DNA from: Tritrichomonas foetus
Lineage: Eukaryota; Parabasalia; Tritrichomonadida; Tritrichomonadidae
Direction: 5' to 3'
Length of the DNA stretch: 64,000 nt
Assembly (NCBI GenBank): GCA_001839685.1
Contig: MLAK01001282.1
Span: 62,001 to 126,000, forward strand
Position 1 is the stretch's first letter. Every line of letters starts with the position of its first letter. Under the pieces are notes generated by a model. It was given only the letters and a program-made list of their open reading frames with translations. It ran no database searches and had not been told where the DNA came from. This document shows positions 38,057-47,700 of the stretch, piece by piece. A program made the translations under genes and the position numbers.

Positions 38057-39364
38057 ATGCTTTCAGATGAGACCGGCGATCAATCAGACATTTCAAAGAA
38101 GTTCGCAGAAGAGTTAAATTCCAAACCAGAATTCAAAGAGTATCTTTCACTCGAAGACCAGAAGCATATGTTGAATCAAGAGCAATATTTAAAAACTCTT
38201 GGCGAATTAACAAACTACTTTCACTTTCAAATTCTCGCAATGCCGCCCCACATGGAGTCTTTTTCGTCACAGCTACTAACCATCGTTTCTCACGATAATT
38301 TGGTTATCCACCAATTATTGTTCGTCGAGAAGGAAATTTACGACCTCAGCTGCGAAATCCACAAAAGCAATGCCGATAATTTTAACTCGTTTCTCGAATT
38401 TTTGGCATCCCTCGTCACCAAATATACGATTTTCCCAATCACGATTAACTCCAAAAAAATAATCGCGGATTTTCAAAGCGATCCTTGGAATTTGAAAGCT
38501 TTGAGAGCCCACAGAAAAACCCTATTCGACAGCTCAACACACCAGAGAAAAAGATTGGTTCCGAGCTCGAAACTTTTTCAGAAAATTGTCAGTTTTCTTG
38601 CCCCAAAAATTCCAGGGAAGTCTCTCAATTTTCCGATTCATTGTTATCAAAATATATTTGATGCAACTGTTTCTCAAAATGACTTCATATTTTATTTTGA
38701 AATTCAATCTTTAGTTAATTCTCTTGATAAGTTTGAGCCAAATGAATACATAAACGAACTACTTGAAATATGTGACCGTTTTACTCAATTTTACGAATTA
38801 AAACAAAAAAGTTCACGGAAAGTTATTTTCATCCTCTTAATTCGTTTCGTGTTTGATGAAGTTTATCCAATGAACCATTATTTTCAAAATGAAGTTTTTG
38901 ATATCATCACACCATTATCAAAGTTCACTTTCTTGAAATTACAGCTTCCACTCGATTATTTTCCGCCTGATACGAAGCCTAGGAATACTCCCAGAAAGAT
39001 TCTGAGGGAAGACAAGCACTGGGTTCAAGCAATCAATGCCTTAGAAGAAGCTCAATTTCACACAAATCCAGTCGATATATTGAATTGTTTCTATCGTTCA
39101 ATTTTGGCAATTCAACATGCTGCTAATTTTTACTCACATTCGAAAATTGATATTGGATCAATTGAGTTGATATTTAAATTATTTGTGGCTGTTGCATTGG
39201 CATCAGATATTCCAGAATTGAAGAATTTGTCGCATTTTGCAAATGATTTCATTTTGGACGGCTCTCTATCGGAGGAACTCCTCTACACGAGAGCAATTTT
39301 GATTGCAAGTACAAACTACATGATTGACTTGTGTGAAAAAGAGAAAAGAAAATATGATTGTTAA
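38057..39364 (+). CDS. VPS9-like domain protein, probable Rab5-family GEF
   Basis: 435 residues, helical throughout. The C-terminal part fits the VPS9 pattern: 'ALEEAQFHTNPVDILNCFYR' corresponds to the segment that leads in, 'IDIGSIELIFKLFVAVALAS' to the D-LLP-x-Y-V-I helix, and 'FANDFILDGSLSEELLYTRA' to the F....GE.xYxxT segment that contains the catalytic aspartate in Rabex-5 and Vps9. By family rules this would load GTP onto a Rab5-like GTPase on endosomes. The match is degenerate (the key Y is replaced), so it may be a divergent or inactive member. ATG at 38057. Confidence 0.55.
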   Translation: MLSDETGDQSDISKKFAEELNSKPEFKEYLSLEDQKHMLNQEQYLKTLGELTNYFHFQILAMPPHMESFSSQLLTIVSHDNLVIHQLLFVEKEIYDLSCEIHKSNADNFNSFLEFLASLVTKYTIFPITINSKKIIADFQSDPWNLKALRAHRKTLFDSSTHQRKRLVPSSKLFQKIVSFLAPKIPGKSLNFPIHCYQNIFDATVSQNDFIFYFEIQSLVNSLDKFEPNEYINELLEICDRFTQFYELKQKSSRKVIFILLIRFVFDEVYPMNHYFQNEVFDIITPLSKFTFLKLQLPLDYFPPDTKPRNTPRKILREDKHWVQAINALEEAQFHTNPVDILNCFYRSILAIQHAANFYSHSKIDIGSIELIFKLFVAVALASDIPELKNLSHFANDFILDGSLSEELLYTRAILIASTNYMIDLCEKEKRKYDC

Positions 39365-39419
39365 ATAAAAAATATATTATTCATGCCATTTGTCAACTTC
39401 TGTTTTCCATCTTCTTTTT

Positions 39420-39544
39420 AAATTCATTCTTCTTCTTTTAAATTCATTCTTCTTCTTTAAAATTCATTCTTTTTCTTTTGAAATTCATTCTTCTTCTTTT
39501 AAATTCATTCTTCTTCTTTTGAAATTCATTCCTCTTCTTTTGAA
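39420..39544 (+). repeat. 20-21 bp tandem repeat, about 6 copies
   Basis: Units of AAATTCATTCTTCTTCTTTT, some with an extra G, repeated six times with few changes. It runs up to within 15 bp of the left end of the mariner element. Confidence 0.9.
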
Positions 39545-39557
39545 GTTACTCAAAATA

Positions 39558-40846
39558 TAGGGTGTCCGGAGGCGTGATGTCACTACCCACATTAGAAGTG
39601 AAATCAATACATTATATTTATAANNAATAAACTATGCAATGTTAACATAAAAATTTTGAAAACAATTTTTTTTTCTCTTGACTGAAAATAGAGATAAAGA
39701 ATCTTTTTCATAAAAAAAAGAATAATTTATAAACGTACACGATGCACGTTTATTAAAAAATGATTGATCAACATTCAATCATAACTTTTCTGCAGCTTGA
39801 AGGAAAAAGGGGCAAAGAAATATATGAAGAAATGAAGAGTGTCTTGAAAGAAAAATGTTTGTCTCAAAGACAAATCTACCGAGTCATGGCAGAACTGAAC
39901 AGAAGTCAAAACACACAGCCTGTGAAAAAAGAGAAAAAGTGCCAAAGTTATGATATTCTTGACTGGAAAATTTTAGATGTTTTAACCGAATTTCCACATT
40001 CATCGTGTCGATATATTGCTAATGTTTTAGGTGAACCAAAATCGACAATTTATGATCGTTTAACATCAAAATTAATGTATAAACATGTGCATCTTCGATG
40101 GGTGCCACATATTCTAACAGAAAATCAAAAGGCCAATAGAGTTTTATTGGCAAAAAAACTTCTTAAAATTTTGAATGCAGAACAAAAAACTAATTTCACC
40201 TTTTTAATAACAGGAGATGAGTCTTGGTTTTATTCCAAGACTGATTTCAATACACAATGGATTCCTGAAAACTCAGTAATCCCAACTATTCAAAATCCAG
40301 GGTTTCAGATCACTAAATTTATGGTGACTGTATTTTGGAACCCTCATGGGATAATTCATATTGATGTTTTGCCGCCAAATGAAAAGTTTAATGCTGCATA
40401 TTATATTACAGCCATTATGTCAAAAATTGTTGAGTTTAAAAACTCGAATAATTATAAAAAATTATTTGTTCATTATGACAATGCAAAGCCTCATGTGGCA
40501 AAAATTGTCAAAAAATATATAAATGAAAACTCACTAGAATCAGTTCCACATCCGGCATATTCACCTGATTTGGCGCCTAGCGACTTTTTTTTATTTGGAA
40601 CTATTAAAGAAAAAGTTAAAGGAATTGTTTTTGAATCACCAAGCCATTTGATTCAAACAATAGTCCAAATTTTCAATGAAATTCCATCGGAAACTTTGTT
40701 TTCAGTTTTTGCAGAATGGCAAAATAGACTGAAAAAAGTTATTGATGCCAATGGAGACTACATATTTTGAAATACTTATCAATAAAAAATGACTTATTAG
40801 AAATGACTTTATTATACTTAGTGACATCACATTACCGGACACCCTA
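39558..40846 (+). mobile_element. Complete mariner transposon
   Basis: 1289 bp with 28-bp terminal inverted repeats at 39558-39585 and 40819-40846. Both begin TAGGGTGTCCGG and end GTGATGTCACTA; they differ only at the four middle bases (AGGC versus TAAT). Both ends are flanked by a TA dinucleotide (39556-39557 and 40847-40848), the usual mariner target duplication. The pre-insertion target would read AAAATATTTT, a perfect palindrome. Contains one intact transposase. Two ambiguous bases lie at 39624-39625, and an assembly gap starts six bases after the right end. Confidence 0.95.
39760..40770 (+). CDS. Mariner transposase, intact
   Basis: 336 residues without a stop or frameshift. Two helix-turn-helix regions fill the first 110 residues; the WVPH linker motif is at 114-117. 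The catalytic triad is complete: TGDESWF (D153), HYDNAKPH (D240) and YSPDLAPSD (D275), giving 34 residues between the second and third aspartate, that is DD34D, the mariner signature. It would cut and paste the element at TA sites. The length matches Mos1/Himar-type transposases (about 345). An intact frame and matching ends suggest recent activity. Confidence 0.97.
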   Translation: MIDQHSIITFLQLEGKRGKEIYEEMKSVLKEKCLSQRQIYRVMAELNRSQNTQPVKKEKKCQSYDILDWKILDVLTEFPHSSCRYIANVLGEPKSTIYDRLTSKLMYKHVHLRWVPHILTENQKANRVLLAKKLLKILNAEQKTNFTFLITGDESWFYSKTDFNTQWIPENSVIPTIQNPGFQITKFMVTVFWNPHGIIHIDVLPPNEKFNAAYYITAIMSKIVEFKNSNNYKKLFVHYDNAKPHVAKIVKKYINENSLESVPHPAYSPDLAPSDFFLFGTIKEKVKGIVFESPSHLIQTIVQIFNEIPSETLFSVFAEWQNRLKKVIDANGDYIF

Positions 40847-40852
40847 TATTTT

Positions 40853-41062
40853 NNNNNNNNNNNNNNNNNNNNNNNNNNNNNNNNNNNNNNNNNNNNNNNN
40901 NNNNNNNNNNNNNNNNNNNNNNNNNNNNNNNNNNNNNNNNNNNNNNNNNNNNNNNNNNNNNNNNNNNNNNNNNNNNNNNNNNNNNNNNNNNNNNNNNNNN
41001 NNNNNNNNNNNNNNNNNNNNNNNNNNNNNNNNNNNNNNNNNNNNNNNNNNNNNNNNNNNNNN
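40853..41062. other. Assembly gap (210 N)
   Basis: A run of 210 unknown bases. The flanks (mariner on the left, repeat DNA on the right) suggest it was caused by repeats. Order and distance of the two sides are not proven by the sequence itself. Confidence 1.
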
Positions 41063-42390
41063 TTTTGTCCATAATAGTTAGATTCATGTCCAGTTCACTT
41101 AGTTTTTGTCCATAATAAATTGGTTCATATCCAGTTCAAATTTACTCTTGTCCATAAATGATTTCAAATGTCCACTTTTAAATTCAAAAAGTAACAATTG
41201 TCCATAAATAAATAGTAAAATGTACAAAATATAATTATTTTTTTCCATTTAATAAATATTCATTAATTGCGATTTTAATGAAGTGCCAACCGCCAAATTC
41301 TCACAATCTAGGTTTTGGTTTTGTGATTGTATTCCTTTTTTCTGTAAGATATTTCATTGTTATATAGAAGATAAAAAAGGAAGATATACCAATGAAGTTG
41401 ATGAATTCAGCAAAAGAATGGTGGTTTGATGAAAAAGTATACAGATATGATTCGATCTCTAAAACCGGTCCTACAATATTTCTTAAAATATGATTATATC
41501 TTGGAATAGAAGGAAAAATAAAAATGGCACGATCTGGTGAAATAGGTGAAAATTAGCCTAAAATTCTTATATCGAATGAAAAATATGATAGCTCAAAACA
41601 ATTTAACAGGAATAATGTCGAAATACGAAAATATATTTCGTTCTAATTTTTGTTTAACTATATAATATTCACAATGAAGAATGAAATATATAAAATTTTT
41701 TCTCTTTTTATCCAATAAATTAAAATTGTCTTTTGAAATATCTTAACTGGAACTTTTCCCGAAATGAATATTATTTGTATGTTGTCTTTTGCTATTATAA
41801 TTATTTTAGGAATAAATTTTTTAATAATTGGACAAAATGTTAAGCAACTATGGAAAATGCTATTTTGAAATGGACATATATTTTTAATAAATGGACTACT
41901 TTTTTACCACTTTTTTTGATAATTGGACAAATCGGTTTTATTATCAGGAAAATTTAACCATAATTTCATCTTAAATTTTCAAAGGATAATGAGATATTGG
42001 ACATCAATTCTCTAATAATGGATACTTATCATTTAATTTCAGGATTTTTCATAAACCATAGAAAAAAGGTCTTTTATTTTCTGGATATAGCAACTTTTGT
42101 GATGGACAAATATTTTTATAAGTGGACATTTTTCAATGTGCAATAGACAAAAATTTTTATTTCTGGACGTTTTAGAAAGTATATTGGACAAATAAAGTTA
42201 TTTTTGGACATTTTGGAAAATGTCTTGGACAAAAAAAGTAATTTATGGACATTGTTAAATATTCAATGGACNAAAATTTTCATTCATAGACAATTTTTAA
42301 AATGTCTTGGACTACCTTTAAATTAAAAATGGAAATGATGTAACCTACTCAAATAATTCAATTAATAAATGGACAAACAAGAAACATTTT
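41063..42390. repeat. Repeat-rich region with opposed TGTCCA and TGGACA motif arrays
   Basis: From 41063 to about 41215 the plus strand carries TGTCCA or close variants about every 18-45 bp. From about 41830 to 42395 it carries the reverse complement, TGGACA, at similar spacing. The middle, 41220-41830, is AT-rich without repeats or genes. So the region looks like a large inverted arrangement around a centre near 41.6 kb. The most regular part is the 41-bp array at 42102-42306. Confidence 0.7.
42102..42306 (+). repeat. 41-bp tandem repeat, 5 copies
   Basis: Five units of exactly 41 bp, starting at 42102, 42143, 42184, 42225 and 42266. Each begins (A/T)T(G/A)GACAAA and has a second (G/A)GAC at position 23, so every unit carries two GGAC-type motifs about 20 bp apart. 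A sixth partial unit starts at 42307 (TTGGAC). Sequence identity between units is moderate but length is constant. One base (42272) is N. Confidence 0.85.
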
Positions 42391-43641
42391 ATGGACCGAC
42401 TGTATAATAAACTATTCAAATATTCTGCCACTTTTTTGGAAACCAGTTTTTCATTAATGCAGTTGCAGCTAATTATTGGGTTTGATAAATTCAAAAAAGA
42501 AATAGAAATTCTATCAATTCTTGAAATTAAACTCGTAAAATTCATTGATTGTCCTCAAGAAAAAAACAATCGAAAATTGGAGAAGTTAAAAGAGTTTTTT
42601 AATGGCAATTTGATACAACAAAATTATTACACTTATGAAGGATTGTTGCGATTGTTGAATCAACTTTCTTTGAATAGACCAATATTAAAAGTATACTTTG
42701 ATAAAGTATTTTTAATTTTGGAAATGTTAATTAAAGAATTCTCACTGCAACAAATTTTTGAGACTGAGACAATTTTCAGTTTTTTTCGAGATAATAAAAT
42801 TGTGCTCAGATTTCTGTTGGAAAATCACATAATTGAATACCAATTATTACATCAGCATTTACTTTTCCAAGATGGAAGCTGGCTTTACTATTTTTTCCCC
42901 GAGATCAAACAAAATATTTTAACCTACTTTGAAAACAAGAAATGTCGCGAGGATATCAAAAAATATGAAGATAATTTGGAGGATTTTATGAGGATTCGAA
43001 GTAATATCATTCAAGAAGATTTGGTAATTCGATATATTCAAGACGATAACTTAAATAAATTCATAGAGCATGTTTCTTTTACAGATATGCCATTAAATAA
43101 ATCGATTTCAAAACCAATATTCGATCACCCTTATTTCCATAAAAGAAACTATAATGAAATAACACTAATCGAATATTCAATGATTTTTGGTGCAATTAAA
43201 ATTTTCAAATACTTAATGATGAATAAAGTTAATATCACAACAGTTTCATTGCATTATGCAATTCTTGGAAATAACACTGAAATCATACAAATTATTGAAG
43301 ATCAAGGAAGCTTTTCATTTGACATATCTTGCCTTAACATTGCAATACAGTGTCATCATCATAAATTGATAGATTATATTATTTCTAAAATGGAGGCTCA
43401 AAATGTTGAAATTAATGATGAAGATTTATTATTGTCATTCATTAAAAACTCGTCATATTATCATTTGAATCAATTTTTCCTTGAATCTAACCAAGAATAT
43501 TTTCTTCATTTTACCAAAACAGCCAAAGAATTATCTAGATGTATTGACTCTTTTTCAATGCTTAGCTTTTTTTCCTATCTTTTCTCCCAATCAGAATATG
43601 ATATTAATGAAGAAGACGAAATTTTTATTTGTTTTATATGA
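42391..43641 (+). CDS. DUF3447-ankyrin family protein, truncated 416-aa frame
   Basis: The N-terminal helical region is typical of the trichomonad DUF3447 family; the DUF3447 signature is at about residues 225-310 ('NLNKFIEHVSF', 'TLIEYSMIFGAIKIFKYLMM', 'SLHYAILGNNTEIIQIIED'), followed by the first ankyrin-like units. The frame ends at a TGA (43639) in the linker before the next ankyrin unit, while recognisable ankyrin units go on for another 900 bp (next entry). The gene is therefore probably broken, although this part alone could still make a short protein. The start is the ATG at 42391, which immediately follows the repeat array. Function unknown; such families mediate protein binding. Confidence 0.7.
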   Translation: MDRLYNKLFKYSATFLETSFSLMQLQLIIGFDKFKKEIEILSILEIKLVKFIDCPQEKNNRKLEKLKEFFNGNLIQQNYYTYEGLLRLLNQLSLNRPILKVYFDKVFLILEMLIKEFSLQQIFETETIFSFFRDNKIVLRFLLENHIIEYQLLHQHLLFQDGSWLYYFFPEIKQNILTYFENKKCREDIKKYEDNLEDFMRIRSNIIQEDLVIRYIQDDNLNKFIEHVSFTDMPLNKSISKPIFDHPYFHKRNYNEITLIEYSMIFGAIKIFKYLMMNKVNITTVSLHYAILGNNTEIIQIIEDQGSFSFDISCLNIAIQCHHHKLIDYIISKMEAQNVEINDEDLLLSFIKNSSYYHLNQFFLESNQEYFLHFTKTAKELSRCIDSFSMLSFFSYLFSQSEYDINEEDEIFICFI

Positions 43642-44545
43642 AGGCTAATTTTTATTACTTAGAAGGTGTTCATAAAAATCATTTAGAGATGTCCAATTCA
43701 TCAAGCTCTTTCTGTTGAGCATTTAGATATTGCTAAATTGCTGATGAAAAATCCAAACATTGAGATTAATTTACATGATTATGTTTCTAATTTATTTCAT
43801 GGTCTTTCATTCACTTAAATGGAATCATTTTTTGTTAATGATTACACTCCACTTCATTATGCCGCAATGTATGGAGACAATAACATTGTTAAATTGCTGT
43901 TGAAAATGCCTAATATTAATGTAAATGAAATGGAGAATATTTTTAATTTGATTTTTGGTAATAATTAAAATTCAAATGGAATACTGCAATAATTAAATGG
44001 ACACCATTACATTTAGCGATTCAATTTTATTGTTATGAAACGGTTAAGCTTTTAACTGCTCATCCCTCTATTGATATTAATTTTAGAAATTTGATTTAAA
44101 TTTAAATTTCACTGGGTCGGTTAAAACGTTTTATGGAATTATATTTATATGTTTATTATACTCCTTTGGCTCAAGCAGTTCACTGCAATAATTATGAAGT
44201 GGTAAAATTTTTGTTTACTCTCAAAGGAATTGATAAAAATCCATTTGATGATATCTATTTATATTTTTGTGGTTTATCATAAAATTAAGATGGAATTTTC
44301 TGATTATTCATTGTACCCTCCTTCATATTGCATTCAGTGAAAATGTTTGTCCTGAAATAGTTAAAGTATTGCTCGAGGAAACCAAAGTTGATTTGAATCA
44401 AAAAAATAAAGTTTCTAGTGATTTCTCAATGCATTCAAAGTTTTTTATATGGAATTTTTTCATTATTGATGAAACACTTCTGAGCATAGCAATTTCACGT
44501 GGATATTCCGATATTATTTCTTCATTAACAGATATTAGACTATAA
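43642..44545 (+). pseudogene. Broken ankyrin-repeat tail of the DUF3447 gene
   Basis: Five ankyrin units are readable in order: 'IHQALSVEHLDIAKLLMK' (from 43700), 'TPLHYAAMYGDNNIVKLLLK' (43848), 'TPLHLAIQFYCYETVKLL' (44001), 'TPLAQAVHCNNYEVVKFLF' (44160) and 'LLHIAFSENVCPEIVKVLLE' (44319), closing with 'TLLSIAISRGYSDIISSL' and a TAA at 44543. Between them are linkers of 65-71 bases that share a TGGAAT core 18-20 bases before the next unit. In-frame stops or length changes fall in the linkers; the last linker (after 44408) is still open and reads 'VSSDFSMHSKFFIWNFFI'. A remnant of a further, deleted unit ('GVHKNHLEM', near 43666) sits in the first interval. Confidence 0.8.
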
Positions 44546-44775
44546 TCATGTGGAATTTAGGCTGCCTTTTTTCTTAATTAAGCGTTCAAACTTTTGTTTG
44601 TTTGTTCAAAAAAAATTCTTTAAAAATAAATAAATAAAAAAAAATTCTTAAAATCAATTTCAAGAAATAAAAAGTTAAAAAAATAAACATTGTATGATTT
44701 TATAAAAATACATGACTTTGATTGACGTAAAAGTACAATACAAAATTACTGACTATTCACAGGGGTATTAAAAAA

Positions 44776-47700
44776 TTATGCATTTGAGAACTGAATCAAT
44801 TTTCTGAGAATTAAATTATCAAGGTTCGAATTTCCAACAAATTTTGTGAAAGGCTCTTGTGCAAACATTGATGCTTGACGTCTAACAACACCCAAATCAA
44901 TATTGCCGACGCCTTTGCTTGTATCCCAACGATCAATGTGCCACCATATGAGAACTAAGCAGGCAGATGTAACACTTTTCATTCTATTGTCATTTTCTTT
45001 AATATCTTTAAGCAACCGAATTAAATAAGAAGTGATAATTGAAAGTGGTAACATGTTTTCTTTCTTATGCACAATATATCTGGCTCTCCACTCTTCACCA
45101 AAGAGTGGTGCAGTAAAAATATTTTTAATTTCCGACATTTTCACCATCACAAAAATGAGAGACACCAAAAGTTGTGAAATTATTTTCTTTGCTTTCTTGA
45201 AAACGTCTTGGCTATCTTTCTGTAAAGCTGCTCTCCAATCATCTTCATTTGCAAATCTCCTAAATATGAAAGGAATACGACTCCAAATGCCAACTTCATC
45301 TAAATCTTCAACCACTGGAATTGTGGATAAAAGTTTGGAAAACGATGCATAAAATTCAATTATTCCGATTGTTAAATGGCCATTATGATCAAGAGAAGCA
45401 GCAATGACTTTGTGATAATCTCTAAAGAACCTTCGAATTTGGATTCTTAAGTCTTCAGATTCATTAAAAGCCGTTGAGATGAGTGCAAACAATGATAAAA
45501 TATCGGAAGCAGTCTTTGTTTTCATTTCTGAAGATGAGCTACTAATCATTAATGCGCAGTCATTCCAAAATGGGGCATAAGAAAGTCTAATAATAAGCCC
45601 ATCATCAAGCATTGCACGACATTCATGAGAAAGATCAGTTGATGATGTAATATACTTTGAGTAAAACCTGCATTTGGCTGACATACAAAATGCTGCAGCT
45701 TTTGAGTCCGTTTCAAATAGACGCCAATCGCCTTCTGTTTGAGAAATGGCATTAATCAAGAAGGGATGGAAAGATCCAGGTGTTGCATAAGGCAAAAGCG
45801 ATTCAACTGCGGCAAACGTAGCACTTCGAAGAACAGGAATTTCAGATTCTGAATCAATTAAAGCAACACGAAGAATTTGTCGTTCAACTGGTTTAAAAAT
45901 GGCTTTTAATTCATCTGATGGCTTAAGTGAACTCAGAACAGCATTAAGTAATCCGTACATTGAAATTCTTGGTTGAACGTGGTCTATTTCAACCAGCCTA
46001 ATGAGTGAATTCAATATAATAGTGAATAATTTCTTCAATTTTAATGTTGTAGAATTGATTTCGCCGAATCTCTTTTCAATGAAAACTGCGTTCGAAATAA
46101 TTGAACAGGTTCCTGCTATTCGTCCAGTGAGTTTACTATTTGTATGCTTTTGAAGTTTCTCTAATAAACAGAAAATTATTTGGATCCAAGTTGATGGCCA
46201 AATATGGCTACTTTCTTTCATCATTTTAATAATTGAGGCACTGTTTAGATATGAAACTGTTAAGTCATTTACACCTTTAAGGATATATTTGGATTCATTG
46301 TCATCATTTACACGATCAATGAAATCCAAAATTAAAACACTTCGTTTAGATTCGCCTAATTCTGTTTGAGTAGTCATTAAATAGTTAAATGAATCATATG
46401 TAATTCCACTCAGTGAGCCTGTTTGTGAAGAATTTGAAGCTTCACGTGCAAGAATTTGTAAGAAACAACCAATTGCAATTCTTGAAGAAGAATGACTAGT
46501 TAGGTATTTCAACTGGCTGATAAAGAAAGAATGAAGAGAAGATCGAAGAAGGTTTAAAGTTGATCCAATTGTCAATTCTTGCTTACATTCCAATAATAGA
46601 ACTCTTAGAGCTTTGGCTACAAAATTTTGATAGTTTTTATGTGTTTCAATTTCACAGAGTTTCTTTGTAATTAGAACGAAGATTCCTGAATCAAGTGTGG
46701 AATGAAGAATTGAGTTTGGTGGATCATGCTGATCAAATCCACAGACATGACGAACAAAATAAGAATTAGAACCAAGCTTAAACAACATGTCTAATAATAA
46801 ACAACGAACATTTAAATCTAAACTATCTTCAGGTTCATTAACATTAATAACGCCATTACATATTTGAATTGCTTTAGCGCTTGGCTTGGTGAGTAAGATT
46901 TGGATGATTGAAGGTGAAGCAGTTGCCAAAAATTCTATCAATTTCAATGCAGTGATTTGGAAATCCTTAAAATGTGACAAAAGACACCTTAAAATCTTAA
47001 TAACGGCATTTGGATCACGAGAAATTTGATTTACAACAGCTGCAGCACATGGATCATTAGAAGCAAGTGCTTTCTTTAAGAAATCCTTCTCTTTTTGCAA
47101 TAAAAGTAAAAGGAATTTATAAGTTGGTTCTAAACATTCTACTGGACAAGTTTCTTCATTAGTTAAATGTAAAAGTTCATTAATAAAGCTTTGATCACTG
47201 ATTGCTGTACGGAAAATTGGCATGCAAATATCCAACCAGTTCTTTCTAGATAAAGCATTAATCCATGCAGTACAAATTGATCTTAACATTCCCCATTTTA
47301 TGTCAGGATATAAATATTTCCACACTTTCAATTTTTTAAGAATTTCTTCATTCATAAATCGATGATATATGAGGAAATTGTCAGGTGTTGCATCTTCAAT
47401 TGTAAGCATTGATGCAATCAAATTTGACAAAGCTCGTGGAATTGAAAAGTATTGTGCTTGAGCTTCAACAATGTTGATGTCTGACAAAATTCCATCTTTA
47501 TGTGAATCAATAATTTCTTCTGTTAAAATTTTTGTGGCTTTAAGTTGAGACCAAAGGTTAATTTTCATGCTGGCTAAGCAGTTGAAGCATTCTGCCTTAA
47601 GTGAAGCCGGAACGGGGGAAAGTGGATACATAATGAGGCTATTTACAAGGTTGTATTGTTTATATTGGTCAGATTGTGTCAAAAGAACCACAAACTTGGG

